DNA of 64,000 bases, taken from Arthrobacter sp. CAU 1506. Its GTDB lineage: Bacteria > Actinomycetota > Actinomycetes > Actinomycetales > Micrococcaceae. The stretch spans positions 62,001 through 126,000 of the forward strand of contig NZ_SUKC01000002.1 of the NCBI RefSeq assembly GCF_005047635.1, given 5' to 3'. Positions 15,771 through 24,617 of the stretch are shown here, one piece after another. The notes under the pieces were generated by a model that ran no database searches, was not told where the DNA came from, and saw only the letters and a list, made by a program, of their open reading frames with translations. Made by a program: the position numbers and the translations under genes. Each line of letters starts with the position of its first letter. The stretch's first letter is position 1.

Positions 15771-18700
15771 CTACCGCCGCACTGTCGAACGCATCAGGCG
15801 CAAGGCCACCGACAAGGAGGCCATGTCGTCCTGCTCGAGCTTGTTCACTTCTTCGAACATGTCCCTGGCACGCTTGATGTTCTCGGCGTTGGCCTGCTCC
15901 CACTCGTCGAGCCTGGCTTCCGCTTGCCCGTCCGGCTGGGTGCTTTGCATCACCGCAACGGTGATGTCGGTGACGGTGGTGTACAGGTCGTCGCGCATGG
16001 CGGCCCGGGCCAGCGACTGCCAGCGGTCTTCCCGCGGGAGCGCGGTGATGCGCTCGAGCAGATTGTCCACCTCGAACCGGTCGTAGATCGTGTAGTAGAC
16101 GTGTGCGACCGACTCGACCGGCTCGTCCACCTGCCCGGCGATCCGGGCGACGTCGAGCAAGCCGAAGCTCTCGAACTGCTCGGCCCACTGCCGGGCGATC
16201 TCCTCCGGAAGCCCCCGCTCTTCCGCCCTGGCGAGCCATCCGCGCACCCGTTCCAGGTCCTCACCGCGCAGGTACTTGACCAGTTGGCTGCGCAACGGGT
16301 CCATCTGCGGCTTGAACGCGGCGATGCCCTCGGCGACCGGCGTGCCGCTGTCAACATGGTTGATGTACCAGCGCACCGTCCTGTCCAGCAGACGGCGCAT
16401 GTCCAGGTGCACCGTGCACCACAGCTCCGTCGGGAAGCTGGCCGGCAGCTCGTTCAGCTCCTCCACGAGCTTGTCGAATTCAAAGATCTCGCGCAGCGCC
16501 ACGAAGGCCCGTGCTACCTCGGCCTCCGAGACCGAGGTCTCCTCCAAGACGCGGAAGGCGAAGGTAATGCCGCCCATGTTGATCATGTCGTTGGCCACCA
16601 CGGTGGCAATGATTTCCCGTCGCAGCGGGTGGCCGGACAGGTCGTCGCCGAACCGCTCCACCAACTCCTGCGGGAAGTAGCCGCGCAGTACCCGGTCGAA
16701 ATACGGGTCGTCGGCCAAATTGCTGATGCTCAGCGCATGCGTCAATTCGATCTTGGCGTAGGCCGCCAGCACGGACAGCTCCGGCGAGGTCAGGCCCAGG
16801 CCTGCATCAATCCGTTCGTGCAGTTCTTCGGTGGTCGGCAGCGCCTCCAGCTGCCGGTCCAGTTCCGCATGGCTCTCCAGCCAGTCCATCAGGCGTTCAA
16901 AGCTCGGGCTTGCCTTGATAATCTGTTGGCGGTCATTGAGCAGCAGGACGTTCTGGTCGATATTGTCCTGGATCACCAGCCGGCCGACTTCCTCGGTCAT
17001 CGAGTGCAGCAGGTCGGCCCGCTCCGCCACCGGCAGTTTCCCGGCGGCGACCATCTGGTCCACCAAAATCTTGATGTTGACCTCGTGGTCGGAGCAGTCC
17101 ACACCGGCCGAGTTGTCGATGGCGTCGGTGTTGAGGATGATCCCCTGGCTGGCGGCTTCGATCCGCCCGCGCTGGGTCATGCCCAGGTTGCCGCCCTCGC
17201 CGATCACCTTGACCCTGAGCTCGCCACCGTTCACCCGGATGGCGTCATTGGCCTTGTCACCCACCTCGGCATTCGACTCGGTCGACGCCTTCACATAGGT
17301 GCCGATGCCGCCGTTGTACAGCAGATCCACCGGCGCGCGCAGGATGGCCTGCAGCAATTCGGGCGGGCTCATGCTGGTGACCTGCGGATCCAATCCGAGC
17401 ACGGCCCGGACCTGCTCGGAGACTGGAATCGACTTCACCGACCGCGGGTAGACCCCGCCACCGGTGCTGATCAGTTTGTCGTCGTAGTCGGCCCAGGACG
17501 ACCGGGGCAGCTCGAACAGCCGGCGGCGCTCCTTGAAGGAGGCAGCGGCGTCGGGGTCCGGGTCCAGGAAGATGTGCCGGTGGTCGAAGGCAGCGACCAG
17601 CCGGATGTGCTCGGACAGCAGCATGCCGTTGCCGAACACGTCGCCGCTCATGTCTCCCACCCCGACGACGGTGAAATCCTCGGCTTGTGTGTCGACGCCG
17701 AGCTCGCTGAAGTGCCGCTTGACCGATTCCCACGCGCCCCGGGCGGTGATGCCCATTTCCTTGTGGTCGTAACCCACCGAGCCGCCGGATGCGAAGGCGT
17801 CGCCCAGCCAGTGTCCGTACTCCAAGGAGATGTCGTTGGCGATGTCGGAGAAGCTCGCGGTTCCCTTGTCGGCGGCGACCACCAGGTAGGTATCGTCGCC
17901 GTCCATCCGAACCACCCGCTCGGGTGGCACCACTTCCTGGCCGGATTCGGTCCGGACCAGGTTGTCGGTGATGTCCAGCAAGCCGCGGATGAAGGTGCGG
18001 TAGCTGTCCTGGCCTTCGGCCATCCAGGCCGCGCGGTCCACCGTCGGGTCCGGCAGCCGCTTGGCGTAGAACCCGCCCTTGGCGCCGGTCGGCACGATCA
18101 CCGCGTTCTTGACCGTCTGTGCCTTGACCAGTCCAAGGATTTCGGTGCGGAAATCCTCGCGCCGGTCGGACCAGCGCAGGCCGCCGCGGGCCACGTCGCC
18201 GAACCGCAGGTGGACGCCTTCGACGCGCGGCGAATAGACCCAGATTTCATACTTCGGCCGCGGGAAGGGTGCTCCTTCAATCTGCGCGGGACTGATTTTG
18301 AAGCTGAAGTACGGCTTGTTCTGGAAATAGTTGGTGCGCAGCGTTGCCTCGATCAGATTGGCCAGCGAGCGCAGCACCCGGTCGGCGTCCAGGGTCGGCA
18401 CGGCCTCCAGGCCGGCTGCCAAGTCGGAACGGGCAGCCTCGATTGCCGCCTCGCGGTCACCGTCGAGATCCGGATCAAAGGTGGTGTTGAACACCGCCAG
18501 CAGTGCCCGGGCCACGGCGGGGTTGGCCAACAGCGTGTCCGAAACGAACGCGTAGGACACCAGGTTGCCCAACTGGCGCAAATAGCGGGTGTAGGCGCGC
18601 AGTACGGCCACCTGGCGCCAGCCGATTCCCTCGGCCAGCACCAGCCGGTCGAAGCCGTCCGACTCGCTACGCCCGGTGATGGCGGCGCCGAAGGCTTCTT

Positions 18701-20603
18701 CGAGCAGGCCGCCGGTGGCGATGGGATCAACGCCGGCAGGGTACCGGAGGCCGAAGTCGTACAGGAAGTAGTCCTCGCCGCCGGCCGTCAAGATCTCGAA
18801 CGGCCGCTCGTCCAGCACTTCCAGGCCGGTGTTCTGCAGCACCGGCATGATGTTGCTCAGCGACCGTGCTTCCGGCAGGTACAGCTTCAGCCGGGCGTCG
18901 GCGGCCAGCACATCGTTCCGCTTCTCCGGGACATAGACATGCAGGACCGGGGCGGCCCCGGCTTCGCCGTCTTCGTAGCTGCGGAAGCGGCTGATGTCCT
19001 CCAGCGCGTCTTCCACTTCATAGTCCACCCGGTAGCTGGGCGGGAACGCGTCCTTCCAGTCCGCCGAAAGCCGGGCGGCGCTTTCGGCGTCGAAGTTGGC
19101 GCGGAGCACCTCGTCGATGCCCTCCGACCAGGACCGGGAGGCTTGTGCCAGCCGGCGCTCGAGGTCGGCGGCATCCACCTTGGGCACCCCGGAGTCCCGC
19201 TTCAACCGGATGCGGAAAAACAGCCGGGCCAGGGCGGATTCGGACATCCGCGCCTCGTAGTCAATGCTCTGCGGGTCAAAAGTGCGGCGCAGCTCGTCCT
19301 GGATGCGCAGGCGGACTGCGGTGGTGTAGCGGTCGCGCGGCAGGAACACCAGCGCTGAGACAAACCTGCCGTAGACGTCCGCACGCAGGAACAGGCGGGT
19401 CCGGCGCCGCTCCTGCAGCCGCAGGATGCCCATCGCCGTTGCTGCCAGCTCCTCGGTGTCCATCTGGAACAGCTCGTCGCGCGGATAGGTTTCCAGGATC
19501 GAGAGCAGATCCTTGCCGGAGTGGGAATCGGCCGGGAAACCGCTGTGCCGCAGCACTGCAGCGACCTTCTGCCGGACAATCGGGACGTTCTTCACCGAAC
19601 GGTTGTAGGCGCTGGTGGCGAAGAGGCCGATAAAGCGGCGCTCGCCGTCGACGTTGCCCTGCGCGTCGAAGCTTTTCACTCCGATGTAGTCCAGATACGC
19701 GGCACGGTGCACGGTGGAACGCGAGTTTGCCTTGGTGATCACCAGGGCGCGCTTCTCCCGGGCCCGGGCGCGGCCTTCCTCGGTGAGGTGCTGGACGCGC
19801 CGTGCATCGCTGGTGCGGCGCATCATGCCCAGGCCGCTGTCCTGGCGGACCAGCAGGACATCCTCGCCGTCCTGGGTGACGAGGTCGTACTCGCGGTAGC
19901 CCAGGAAGGTGAAATTGCCGTCGTCGAGCCATTCCAGCAGGGCCTTGGCCTCGTTGAGGTCCGGTACCTCCTCGGCGCCCACCACCGAATCCAGCGACGC
20001 AGCGACCTGCCGCACCTGCCGGCGCATGGCCGGCCAGTCCTCAACCGAGGCGCGGACATCCGCCAGGACGCTCTTGAGCCCGGCTTCCAGCTCTGCGGCT
20101 TTCGCCGGGTCGATCCGGGCGGTTTCCACCGCCATCCAGGATTCGATCCGCAGGACCTTGTCGCCGCCGGCCTCGAACGAGGCCAGGTTGGGCAGCGCCG
20201 CCGTGTCGCCGCTGGAGACTCCGGCGCTGGTGGGAACCCGCTCCACGCCGGTCAGGTTGTGGCTGTCCCGCTCGCGGGTTGCCACAAAAGTCGGGTGCAT
20301 GATCATCCGGATGGCAATGCCATGCCGGACCACCTCGGCCGTGACGGAATCCACCAGGAACGGCATGTCATCGGTGACGATCATGACGACGCTGGCGTCG
20401 GGTTCGTCATGGATCCCGATCACTGGTTGGGCCGGCGGCCGGTGGGCGGCCAGGTCGCGGTGTGCCAGCGCCCGGGAACTGAGCACATCGGGACTGTAGC
20501 TGGCCGCATCGTCCGCGGCCAGGTGCTCGTAGTATTTGGCGATGAATTCCTCATCGTTCGTTGCTGAGCTGGACAGATCCGCCATGCTGGATCCAGTCGA
20601 CAT
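15771..20603 (-). CDS. gdh: NAD-specific glutamate dehydrogenase, large (about 180 kDa) type
   Basis: A 1610-residue protein, the length of large GDH enzymes such as mycobacterial Rv2476c (about 1620). It converts glutamate plus NAD to 2-oxoglutarate, ammonia and NADH. The N-terminal half carries the ACT-like regulatory region of this class. The catalytic part contains VHLRFGDVARGGLRWSDR, VPTGAKGGFYAKRLP and GVGDMSGDVFGNG, the last forming the nucleotide site. I start at ATG 20603, which has GGAGG eight bases upstream. It is followed with almost no gap by the pdtaS-like gene. In mycobacteria this enzyme class is controlled by GarA; that gene is not here. Confidence 0.93.
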   Translation of the reverse strand: MSTGSSMADLSSSATNDEEFIAKYYEHLAADDAASYSPDVLSSRALAHRDLAAHRPPAQPVIGIHDEPDASVVMIVTDDMPFLVDSVTAEVVRHGIAIRMIMHPTFVATRERDSHNLTGVERVPTSAGVSSGDTAALPNLASFEAGGDKVLRIESWMAVETARIDPAKAAELEAGLKSVLADVRASVEDWPAMRRQVRQVAASLDSVVGAEEVPDLNEAKALLEWLDDGNFTFLGYREYDLVTQDGEDVLLVRQDSGLGMMRRTSDARRVQHLTEEGRARAREKRALVITKANSRSTVHRAAYLDYIGVKSFDAQGNVDGERRFIGLFATSAYNRSVKNVPIVRQKVAAVLRHSGFPADSHSGKDLLSILETYPRDELFQMDTEELAATAMGILRLQERRRTRLFLRADVYGRFVSALVFLPRDRYTTAVRLRIQDELRRTFDPQSIDYEARMSESALARLFFRIRLKRDSGVPKVDAADLERRLAQASRSWSEGIDEVLRANFDAESAARLSADWKDAFPPSYRVDYEVEDALEDISRFRSYEDGEAGAAPVLHVYVPEKRNDVLAADARLKLYLPEARSLSNIMPVLQNTGLEVLDERPFEILTAGGEDYFLYDFGLRYPAGVDPIATGGLLEEAFGAAITGRSESDGFDRLVLAEGIGWRQVAVLRAYTRYLRQLGNLVSYAFVSDTLLANPAVARALLAVFNTTFDPDLDGDREAAIEAARSDLAAGLEAVPTLDADRVLRSLANLIEATLRTNYFQNKPYFSFKISPAQIEGAPFPRPKYEIWVYSPRVEGVHLRFGDVARGGLRWSDRREDFRTEILGLVKAQTVKNAVIVPTGAKGGFYAKRLPDPTVDRAAWMAEGQDSYRTFIRGLLDITDNLVRTESGQEVVPPERVVRMDGDDTYLVVAADKGTASFSDIANDISLEYGHWLGDAFASGGSVGYDHKEMGITARGAWESVKRHFSELGVDTQAEDFTVVGVGDMSGDVFGNGMLLSEHIRLVAAFDHRHIFLDPDPDAAASFKERRRLFELPRSSWADYDDKLISTGGGVYPRSVKSIPVSEQVRAVLGLDPQVTSMSPPELLQAILRAPVDLLYNGGIGTYVKASTESNAEVGDKANDAIRVNGGELRVKVIGEGGNLGMTQRGRIEAASQGIILNTDAIDNSAGVDCSDHEVNIKILVDQMVAAGKLPVAERADLLHSMTEEVGRLVIQDNIDQNVLLLNDRQQIIKASPSFERLMDWLESHAELDRQLEALPTTEELHERIDAGLGLTSPELSVLAAYAKIELTHALSISNLADDPYFDRVLRGYFPQELVERFGDDLSGHPLRREIIATVVANDMINMGGITFAFRVLEETSVSEAEVARAFVALREIFEFDKLVEELNELPASFPTELWCTVHLDMRRLLDRTVRWYINHVDSGTPVAEGIAAFKPQMDPLRSQLVKYLRGEDLERVRGWLARAEERGLPEEIARQWAEQFESFGLLDVARIAGQVDEPVESVAHVYYTIYDRFEVDNLLERITALPREDRWQSLARAAMRDDLYTTVTDITVAVMQSTQPDGQAEARLDEWEQANAENIKRARDMFEEVNKLEQDDMASLSVALRLMRSTVRR

Positions 20604-20673
20604 GTAAAACGCCTCCGATAGGTGTGTCCAAACCGCGCCTTTGCGGTCCTTTCGCAAGCCTAACCCGGCAGGT

Positions 20674-21990
20674 TCAAAACTTCACTTTGGCCAAAGCCCG
20701 ACGGCGGAGTCCCCGCCTTGGCGCCGGCAGCTGGCTGCCTGCCAAGCCGGCGATGGCATGGCGCAGCGCAGAGCCCGGCGCAGACTCCAGCAGCACCGAG
20801 CCGCCCAGCAACGCCGCATCGGCGGCCGTCGGATCGGCCGGGAGCAGGGCACGGATTTCGCGCACCGGCCCGAACCGTTCCCATGCTTCCCGCAACTGTG
20901 CCTCCGGCCGCGCCCCCACTGCCGCCGACCGGACCTTGTTGAGCACCACCTCCGCGGACGCCGAAGGCACGGCGTGTTCCAGCTCGTCCAGGGCCCGCAC
21001 CAAGCGCGGCAGCCCGACCGCATCGGCGCTGCCCACGGCCAGCACCCGGTCGGCGAGCTCCAGCACCCGCAAGGTGGCACCGTTGCGCCGCGGAGCCATC
21101 GAATCGAAGCTCAGCTCCTCGTCGTGCTCGAGCGAAAACCCGCAGTCCACCACGACCACGTCCGCCACGCCGCGCGCCAGCTCCAGCACGGTTGCCAGAG
21201 CCGCTGGCCGCAGCTCGGTCCAGCGGTCCACCCGGGTAATCCCGGTCAGCACCCGCAGCGTAGTTCCGGTCACCGCCACCTTCAAGCAGACCCGCTCGAA
21301 GGCCTCCCGGTCCAGCACGCCCTGGTCCGCCATCCGGCAGGCGTGGGCCAAAGCCGCAGACTCGTCCAGCAGGCCCAGGAAAGCCGCCACGCTTGCCCCA
21401 TAGGTATCCGCATCAACCAGCAGCGCGCGTTGCCCGGCGGCTGCGTATTCGGCGGCGAGGTTGACCGCCACCGTGGTGCGGCCGGGAGCCCCGGCCGGGC
21501 CCCACACCGCCACCAGTTGGCCCTGCGCGGCCGGCAGTCCGGGTGGCACAGGGTCGGCGTCGCGTGGCTGCAATGCCCTGGCTGGGTCGGCCAGCCCCGC
21601 CAGCCGCGGGATGCCGGAGCCCGCTGCTTGTGCCCCTAAGCCCTGCAGCTGGGCGGCCGACTCGGCCACCAGGGCTGCCAAGGCCTCGGGCTCGACGGAT
21701 TCCGCGACGGTGCGGATGCCAAGCCCGTCAAGCCGGAGCCGTTCGCCGTCGTCGTCGGTGAGCGCCACCACGGAGACCTCTGCGCTGTGCAGCCGCTCCA
21801 CCACCCCGCCGTCAAGGGCCTGGGTTTGGCCGGCGACAATGGCAGCGCGGGCCAGTCCGGACTGCGCCGCCGCCAGCATTTCCGCCAGTTCGGTGCAGCG
21901 CCGGACCACCGTTACCGGCCCGTGCAGCCGCTCCAGGCCGGAGACAAAGTCCGTGGCCGCCGTGCCCAGGGTCAGCACCGGCAGGCTCAC
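20674..21990 (-). CDS. CpaE-like P-loop ATPase (ParA/MinD family)
   Basis: A 438-residue protein with a receiver-like N-terminal domain without obvious phosphoacceptor (about 1-110) and a ParA/MinD-type ATPase (about 155-430). The Walker A region reads WGPAGAPGRTTVAVNLA; it keeps the GxxGxGRTT form with arginine rather than the usual lysine. VLLVDADTYG and VVVVDCGF follow. CpaE proteins place Tad/Flp pilus machines at cell poles. Only a SAF-domain partner lies upstream (four-base overlap); no CpaF ATPase or pilin gene is visible, so a role outside pili, such as envelope or division-site targeting, is possible. Confidence 0.75.
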   Translation of the reverse strand: MSLPVLTLGTAATDFVSGLERLHGPVTVVRRCTELAEMLAAAQSGLARAAIVAGQTQALDGGVVERLHSAEVSVVALTDDDGERLRLDGLGIRTVAESVEPEALAALVAESAAQLQGLGAQAAGSGIPRLAGLADPARALQPRDADPVPPGLPAAQGQLVAVWGPAGAPGRTTVAVNLAAEYAAAGQRALLVDADTYGASVAAFLGLLDESAALAHACRMADQGVLDREAFERVCLKVAVTGTTLRVLTGITRVDRWTELRPAALATVLELARGVADVVVVDCGFSLEHDEELSFDSMAPRRNGATLRVLELADRVLAVGSADAVGLPRLVRALDELEHAVPSASAEVVLNKVRSAAVGARPEAQLREAWERFGPVREIRALLPADPTAADAALLGGSVLLESAPGSALRHAIAGLAGSQLPAPRRGLRRRALAKVKF

Positions 21991-22634
21991 GACGTGCCGC
22001 CCGGATTAAGCACCACGGTAATGCGGGCACCGTTGGCCAGCGCGTGCAGCAGCGCCGGCATGGACTCATCACCGACCAGCACGTGCAGCCGTTCCGCACC
22101 GGACGAACCGAACGCCGAGGCGGTGTCGGCCAATTGCGACACCTCGGCCGCGGCGAGCAGCAGTTCCGGCTGGTCGAAGCCGTTGCGGCCATCGGGCAAG
22201 GACACCCAGACGTCCACCCTGGAGCCGGGGCCGGCGCCCTCCGGCAGCGGGCTGTCAATGTTCAGTCCGATCGGTTTCCGATCCAGGTCGTCAGCTGTGC
22301 CCAGCACCGACGCCGGCAGCAGTTCCCCGCCGCGGACCAGCCCGGTGGCCACCGCGCCTGCCGGCAGCCCGGTGTCCGCCGCCAGGTAGCGGGATGCGGC
22401 CTCGCCCAGCCTGACGTCCACGACCACCAGGTCATCAGCGGTGACGGGCTGCCCTACCGCAATGTCCGTTCTGGCTGCCAAGACGCCTACGGTCTGGTCC
22501 GCCGTGGCCACCAGCGCGGAAACACCGGCGACTGACGCCAGCACCAGCAGCAGTCCCACCAGCAGCCGTGGGTCTTTCCAGGACGGGCGCTTCAAGCGTG
22601 GCGCCGCGGCTTTTTCCGCGATGGCAGCAGTCAA
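21987..22634 (-). CDS. SAF-domain membrane protein, CpaB/RcpC-like
   Basis: A 215-residue protein with one membrane helix (about 24-44), then an external SAF domain (VLAARTDIAVGQPVTADDL) and a further beta-rich region. This is the layout of CpaB/RcpC, the periplasmic component of Tad pili. I start at TTG 22634 because GGGGGAG precedes it at ideal spacing, although the frame stays open to 22751. Its stop overlaps the GTG of the CpaE-like gene, so the two are co-translated. The protein is shorter than most CpaB proteins. Without other pilus genes nearby, its partner is unknown. Confidence 0.7.
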   Translation of the reverse strand: MTAAIAEKAAAPRLKRPSWKDPRLLVGLLLVLASVAGVSALVATADQTVGVLAARTDIAVGQPVTADDLVVVDVRLGEAASRYLAADTGLPAGAVATGLVRGGELLPASVLGTADDLDRKPIGLNIDSPLPEGAGPGSRVDVWVSLPDGRNGFDQPELLLAAAEVSQLADTASAFGSSGAERLHVLVGDESMPALLHALANGARITVVLNPGGTS

Positions 22635-22876
22635 GGATCTCCCCCTCAGTCCCCCGCGTCCGGACGGACAGCGATGCTGCGGTCCGAACCTTTGCCCCGG
22701 GACCGCGGGTGGCACCATTCTGGTCGAGCCGGTGCCGCTTGGGAACCACACCCGCCTGTTCAGGACGCCAGCTGTGGAAAAACCCTCGGTATGAACAACT
22801 GCGCCTCAGCTCCGTCAAACGGCATCAAACGGTGCCATAATGGGGAAAACTTGTTCCCGCTCCAAAGGATCTGCCC

Positions 22877-23092
22877 ATGCCACGGTTCCTCACTTTGGCC
22901 GACGTGGCCGAAGAACTGCAGATTTCCTCGTCCCAGACCTACGCCCTGGTGCGCAGCGGAGAGCTGCCTGCCATCCAGATCGGCGGCCGGGGCCAGTGGC
23001 GGGTGGAGCAGGTCGTGCTGGACCAATACATCCAGGACAAGTACGCGCAGACGCGCCGGTTGATCGAAGAAGCCAAGTCGAACGCCGAGTGA
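22877..23092 (+). CDS. Small helix-turn-helix (excisionase/HTH_17) DNA-binding protein
   Basis: A 71-residue protein made of a single winged-helix domain of the MerR-like HTH_17 type: LTLADVAEELQISSSQTYALV followed by the wing GELPAIQIGGRGQWRVE. A charged helical tail (QTRRLIEEAKSNAE) follows. Such proteins act as small transcription factors or excisionases; there is no integrase or phage gene here, so regulation is more likely. AAAGGAT lies upstream of the ATG. A CATAAT sequence at 22836 could be the -10 box. Confidence 0.75.
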   Translation: MPRFLTLADVAEELQISSSQTYALVRSGELPAIQIGGRGQWRVEQVVLDQYIQDKYAQTRRLIEEAKSNAE

Positions 23093-23104
23093 TCATCCGG
23101 ACAC

Positions 23105-23201
23105 GGCGCCGCGCAACGAATGCCGCAACTGCAGTGAACGGCGCCGTCACGTCAGGCGTCGCGAAACGAGCGCCGCAATAGCAGTGAACGGCACAGTCAA
23201 G
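23105..23201. repeat. 50-base direct repeat spanning a gene's 3' end
   Basis: Two copies begin at 23105 and 23155, exactly 50 bases apart, and agree at about 38 of 47 compared positions. Most of the right copy is the 3' coding end of the leftward hypothetical gene; the left copy lies beyond its stop codon. Because 50 is not a multiple of three, the left copy is out of frame with the gene. Confidence 0.7.
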
Positions 23202-23707
23202 ACCGAACGGACGTTCGCCGCGCGCCGGTCCTCTCCGGACGGCACAGCTGCAAGGTCGAAGGAATCGGCGCCGACCCTGTCGATCACGCCCTCGGCCGCC
23301 ACCGTGCCGGAACTGCCCGCCAGATAGACGCCGATCGCGGCCCGGTCCCGGCCGAGCCCGCGCAGCGCCGAGCCCAGCCCCAGCCGGCGAGCGGCAGACA
23401 CCTCCGCCGCCGCATGCCGGCCCATGCCTTCGATCAACTGCACGGCAGCCAACGGCACGAGCACGTTCCGGCTTCCCTCGTTGAGCACCAGCCACGTCGA
23501 CCCGACGTGGGAGAGCGCTCCGTCGAACCCGAGCTGGTTGCCGACACTGACGCGCAGCTGGGTCCCCAGTTGTCCGCGCAGCCTGTTGGCGAGATCCACG
23601 GCGGCCAGCTCAATCCGGGCGCGTTCGTTGACCTCGGCTTCCAGCTCCAGCCGGTCTGCGGCGTGCAACTGGGCCTCCAGATCCTCGAACAGGGCGTCCC
23701 ATCGCAT
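23147..23707 (-). CDS. Conserved actinobacterial hypothetical protein
   Basis: A 186-residue protein. The first 45 residues form a charged helix (LFEDLEAQLHAADRLELEAE), and the rest looks like a beta-rich domain (LRVSVGNQLGFDGALSHVGS, then WLVLNEG) that alternates short strands. No catalytic motif, signal peptide or membrane segment is seen. I recall similar proteins in other actinobacteria but know no function. TAGGCT sits six bases upstream of the ATG, so the transcript is probably leaderless. Its 3' end takes part in a 50-base duplication. Confidence 0.6.
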   Translation of the reverse strand: MRWDALFEDLEAQLHAADRLELEAEVNERARIELAAVDLANRLRGQLGTQLRVSVGNQLGFDGALSHVGSTWLVLNEGSRNVLVPLAAVQLIEGMGRHAAAEVSAARRLGLGSALRGLGRDRAAIGVYLAGSSGTVAAEGVIDRVGADSFDLAAVPSGEDRRAANVRSVLTVPFTAIAALVSRRLT

Positions 23708-23713
23708 GGCGCA

Positions 23714-23719
23714 AGCCTA
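23714..23719 (-). promoter_or_regulatory. Predicted -10 box, leaderless gene
   Basis: Minus-strand TAGGCT is followed by TGCGCC and then the ATG at 23707, giving the six-base spacing expected if transcription starts at the start codon. Confidence 0.5.
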
Positions 23720-23869
23720 AGAACGTCGGCCAAACAACGTCAATCGTCCACAGCCCTTTACAACCAACTGCCCTGAGTGCCACGATGTGGACTCCTCTAG
23801 TTGCAAACGCAACTAAACAGCATCAAATGACATCAAAGACTGCTCAGAGGGGTAAGGAAAGGGCATCCG

Positions 23870-24580
23870 ATGCGCAGAATGATCTCCGACCTCGTCACCA
23901 CCGGGCTGATCCTGGCAAGCGGCGCAGTGCTGGTTCTGGCCGGGACGAGGATCAGCCCCGGTTCGTTGTGGCCGCCGCGCAACTACCAGGACGCGCTGGC
24001 GCTTCTGTCCCTCGGGGCCGGTGCCGCTGTGCTGTGCTGGCTTCTCTTGGGCTTCTCAGCAGCTGCGGCCGGCGCCATGCTGGCGAAGTCCGGACACCTC
24101 CGGCTGGCAGCGCTCTCCGCCGCAGCGAGTCCGGCCTTCCTGCTGCGGTTGGCGGGCGCCGTCGTCGGACTGAATCTGATGGTTCTTCCGGTCGCCCATG
24201 GCTCCGCCGCGGCGGGCGTGGCTGGACCGCCGGCTTCCACGGCCCCAGCCGATGCGGGTGTCATCGATCCACGGTGGCAACCGGCCGGTCCCGCCGACGA
24301 CGCCGTGGACCCTGCGTGGCAACCTGCCCCTCCGGCAGCGTCACCCGGCCTGGTCGCCAAACCGCTCACCCGGCATGACCCTCGCAGCGTGCGGACCGTA
24401 ACCGTCACGGCCGGCGACTCCCTGTGGCAGCTCGCGGCTGCCGAGCTCGGCCCGCTGGCGACGGATGTGGAAATAGCCGAACGGTGGCCGGACTGGCATG
24501 CCGCCAACCGGGCCACCATCGGCCAGGACCCCTCACTGATCCGGCCGGGACAGGTTCTCGCCGTTCCCCCGCCGCGTTAG
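23870..24580 (+). CDS. Membrane protein with C-terminal LysM domain
   Basis: A 236-residue protein with three hydrophobic segments (about 8-26, 42-70 and 82-110), a Pro/Ala-rich linker containing two DPxWQPA repeats (around 132-150), and a C-terminal LysM domain (about 174-235: VTAGDSLWQLAA, then IRPGQVLAVP). LysM domains bind peptidoglycan, so the C-terminus should face the wall and anchor the protein there. AAGGAAAGGG precedes the ATG. It is followed by the Rv3235-family gene 37 bases downstream and probably forms an operon with it. Confidence 0.75.
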   Translation: MRRMISDLVTTGLILASGAVLVLAGTRISPGSLWPPRNYQDALALLSLGAGAAVLCWLLLGFSAAAAGAMLAKSGHLRLAALSAAASPAFLLRLAGAVVGLNLMVLPVAHGSAAAGVAGPPASTAPADAGVIDPRWQPAGPADDAVDPAWQPAPPAASPGLVAKPLTRHDPRSVRTVTVTAGDSLWQLAAAELGPLATDVEIAERWPDWHAANRATIGQDPSLIRPGQVLAVPPPR

Positions 24581-24617
24581 GACACCAGGCACCACCAATG
24601 GAAAGAAAGGGCAGGAC

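Noticed and set aside
15747-19358. A very long open frame antisense to the glutamate dehydrogenase gene
   Set aside because: It is a by-product of GC-rich codon bias; it has no recognisable domain, whereas the opposite strand encodes a full-length known enzyme. Similar long antisense frames lie opposite the EccC-like, secA and TPM genes.
22877-23092. The excisionase-like protein as a sign of a prophage or integrative element
   Set aside because: No integrase, attachment-site repeats or phage genes are nearby, and the flanking genes look like stable chromosomal neighbours.
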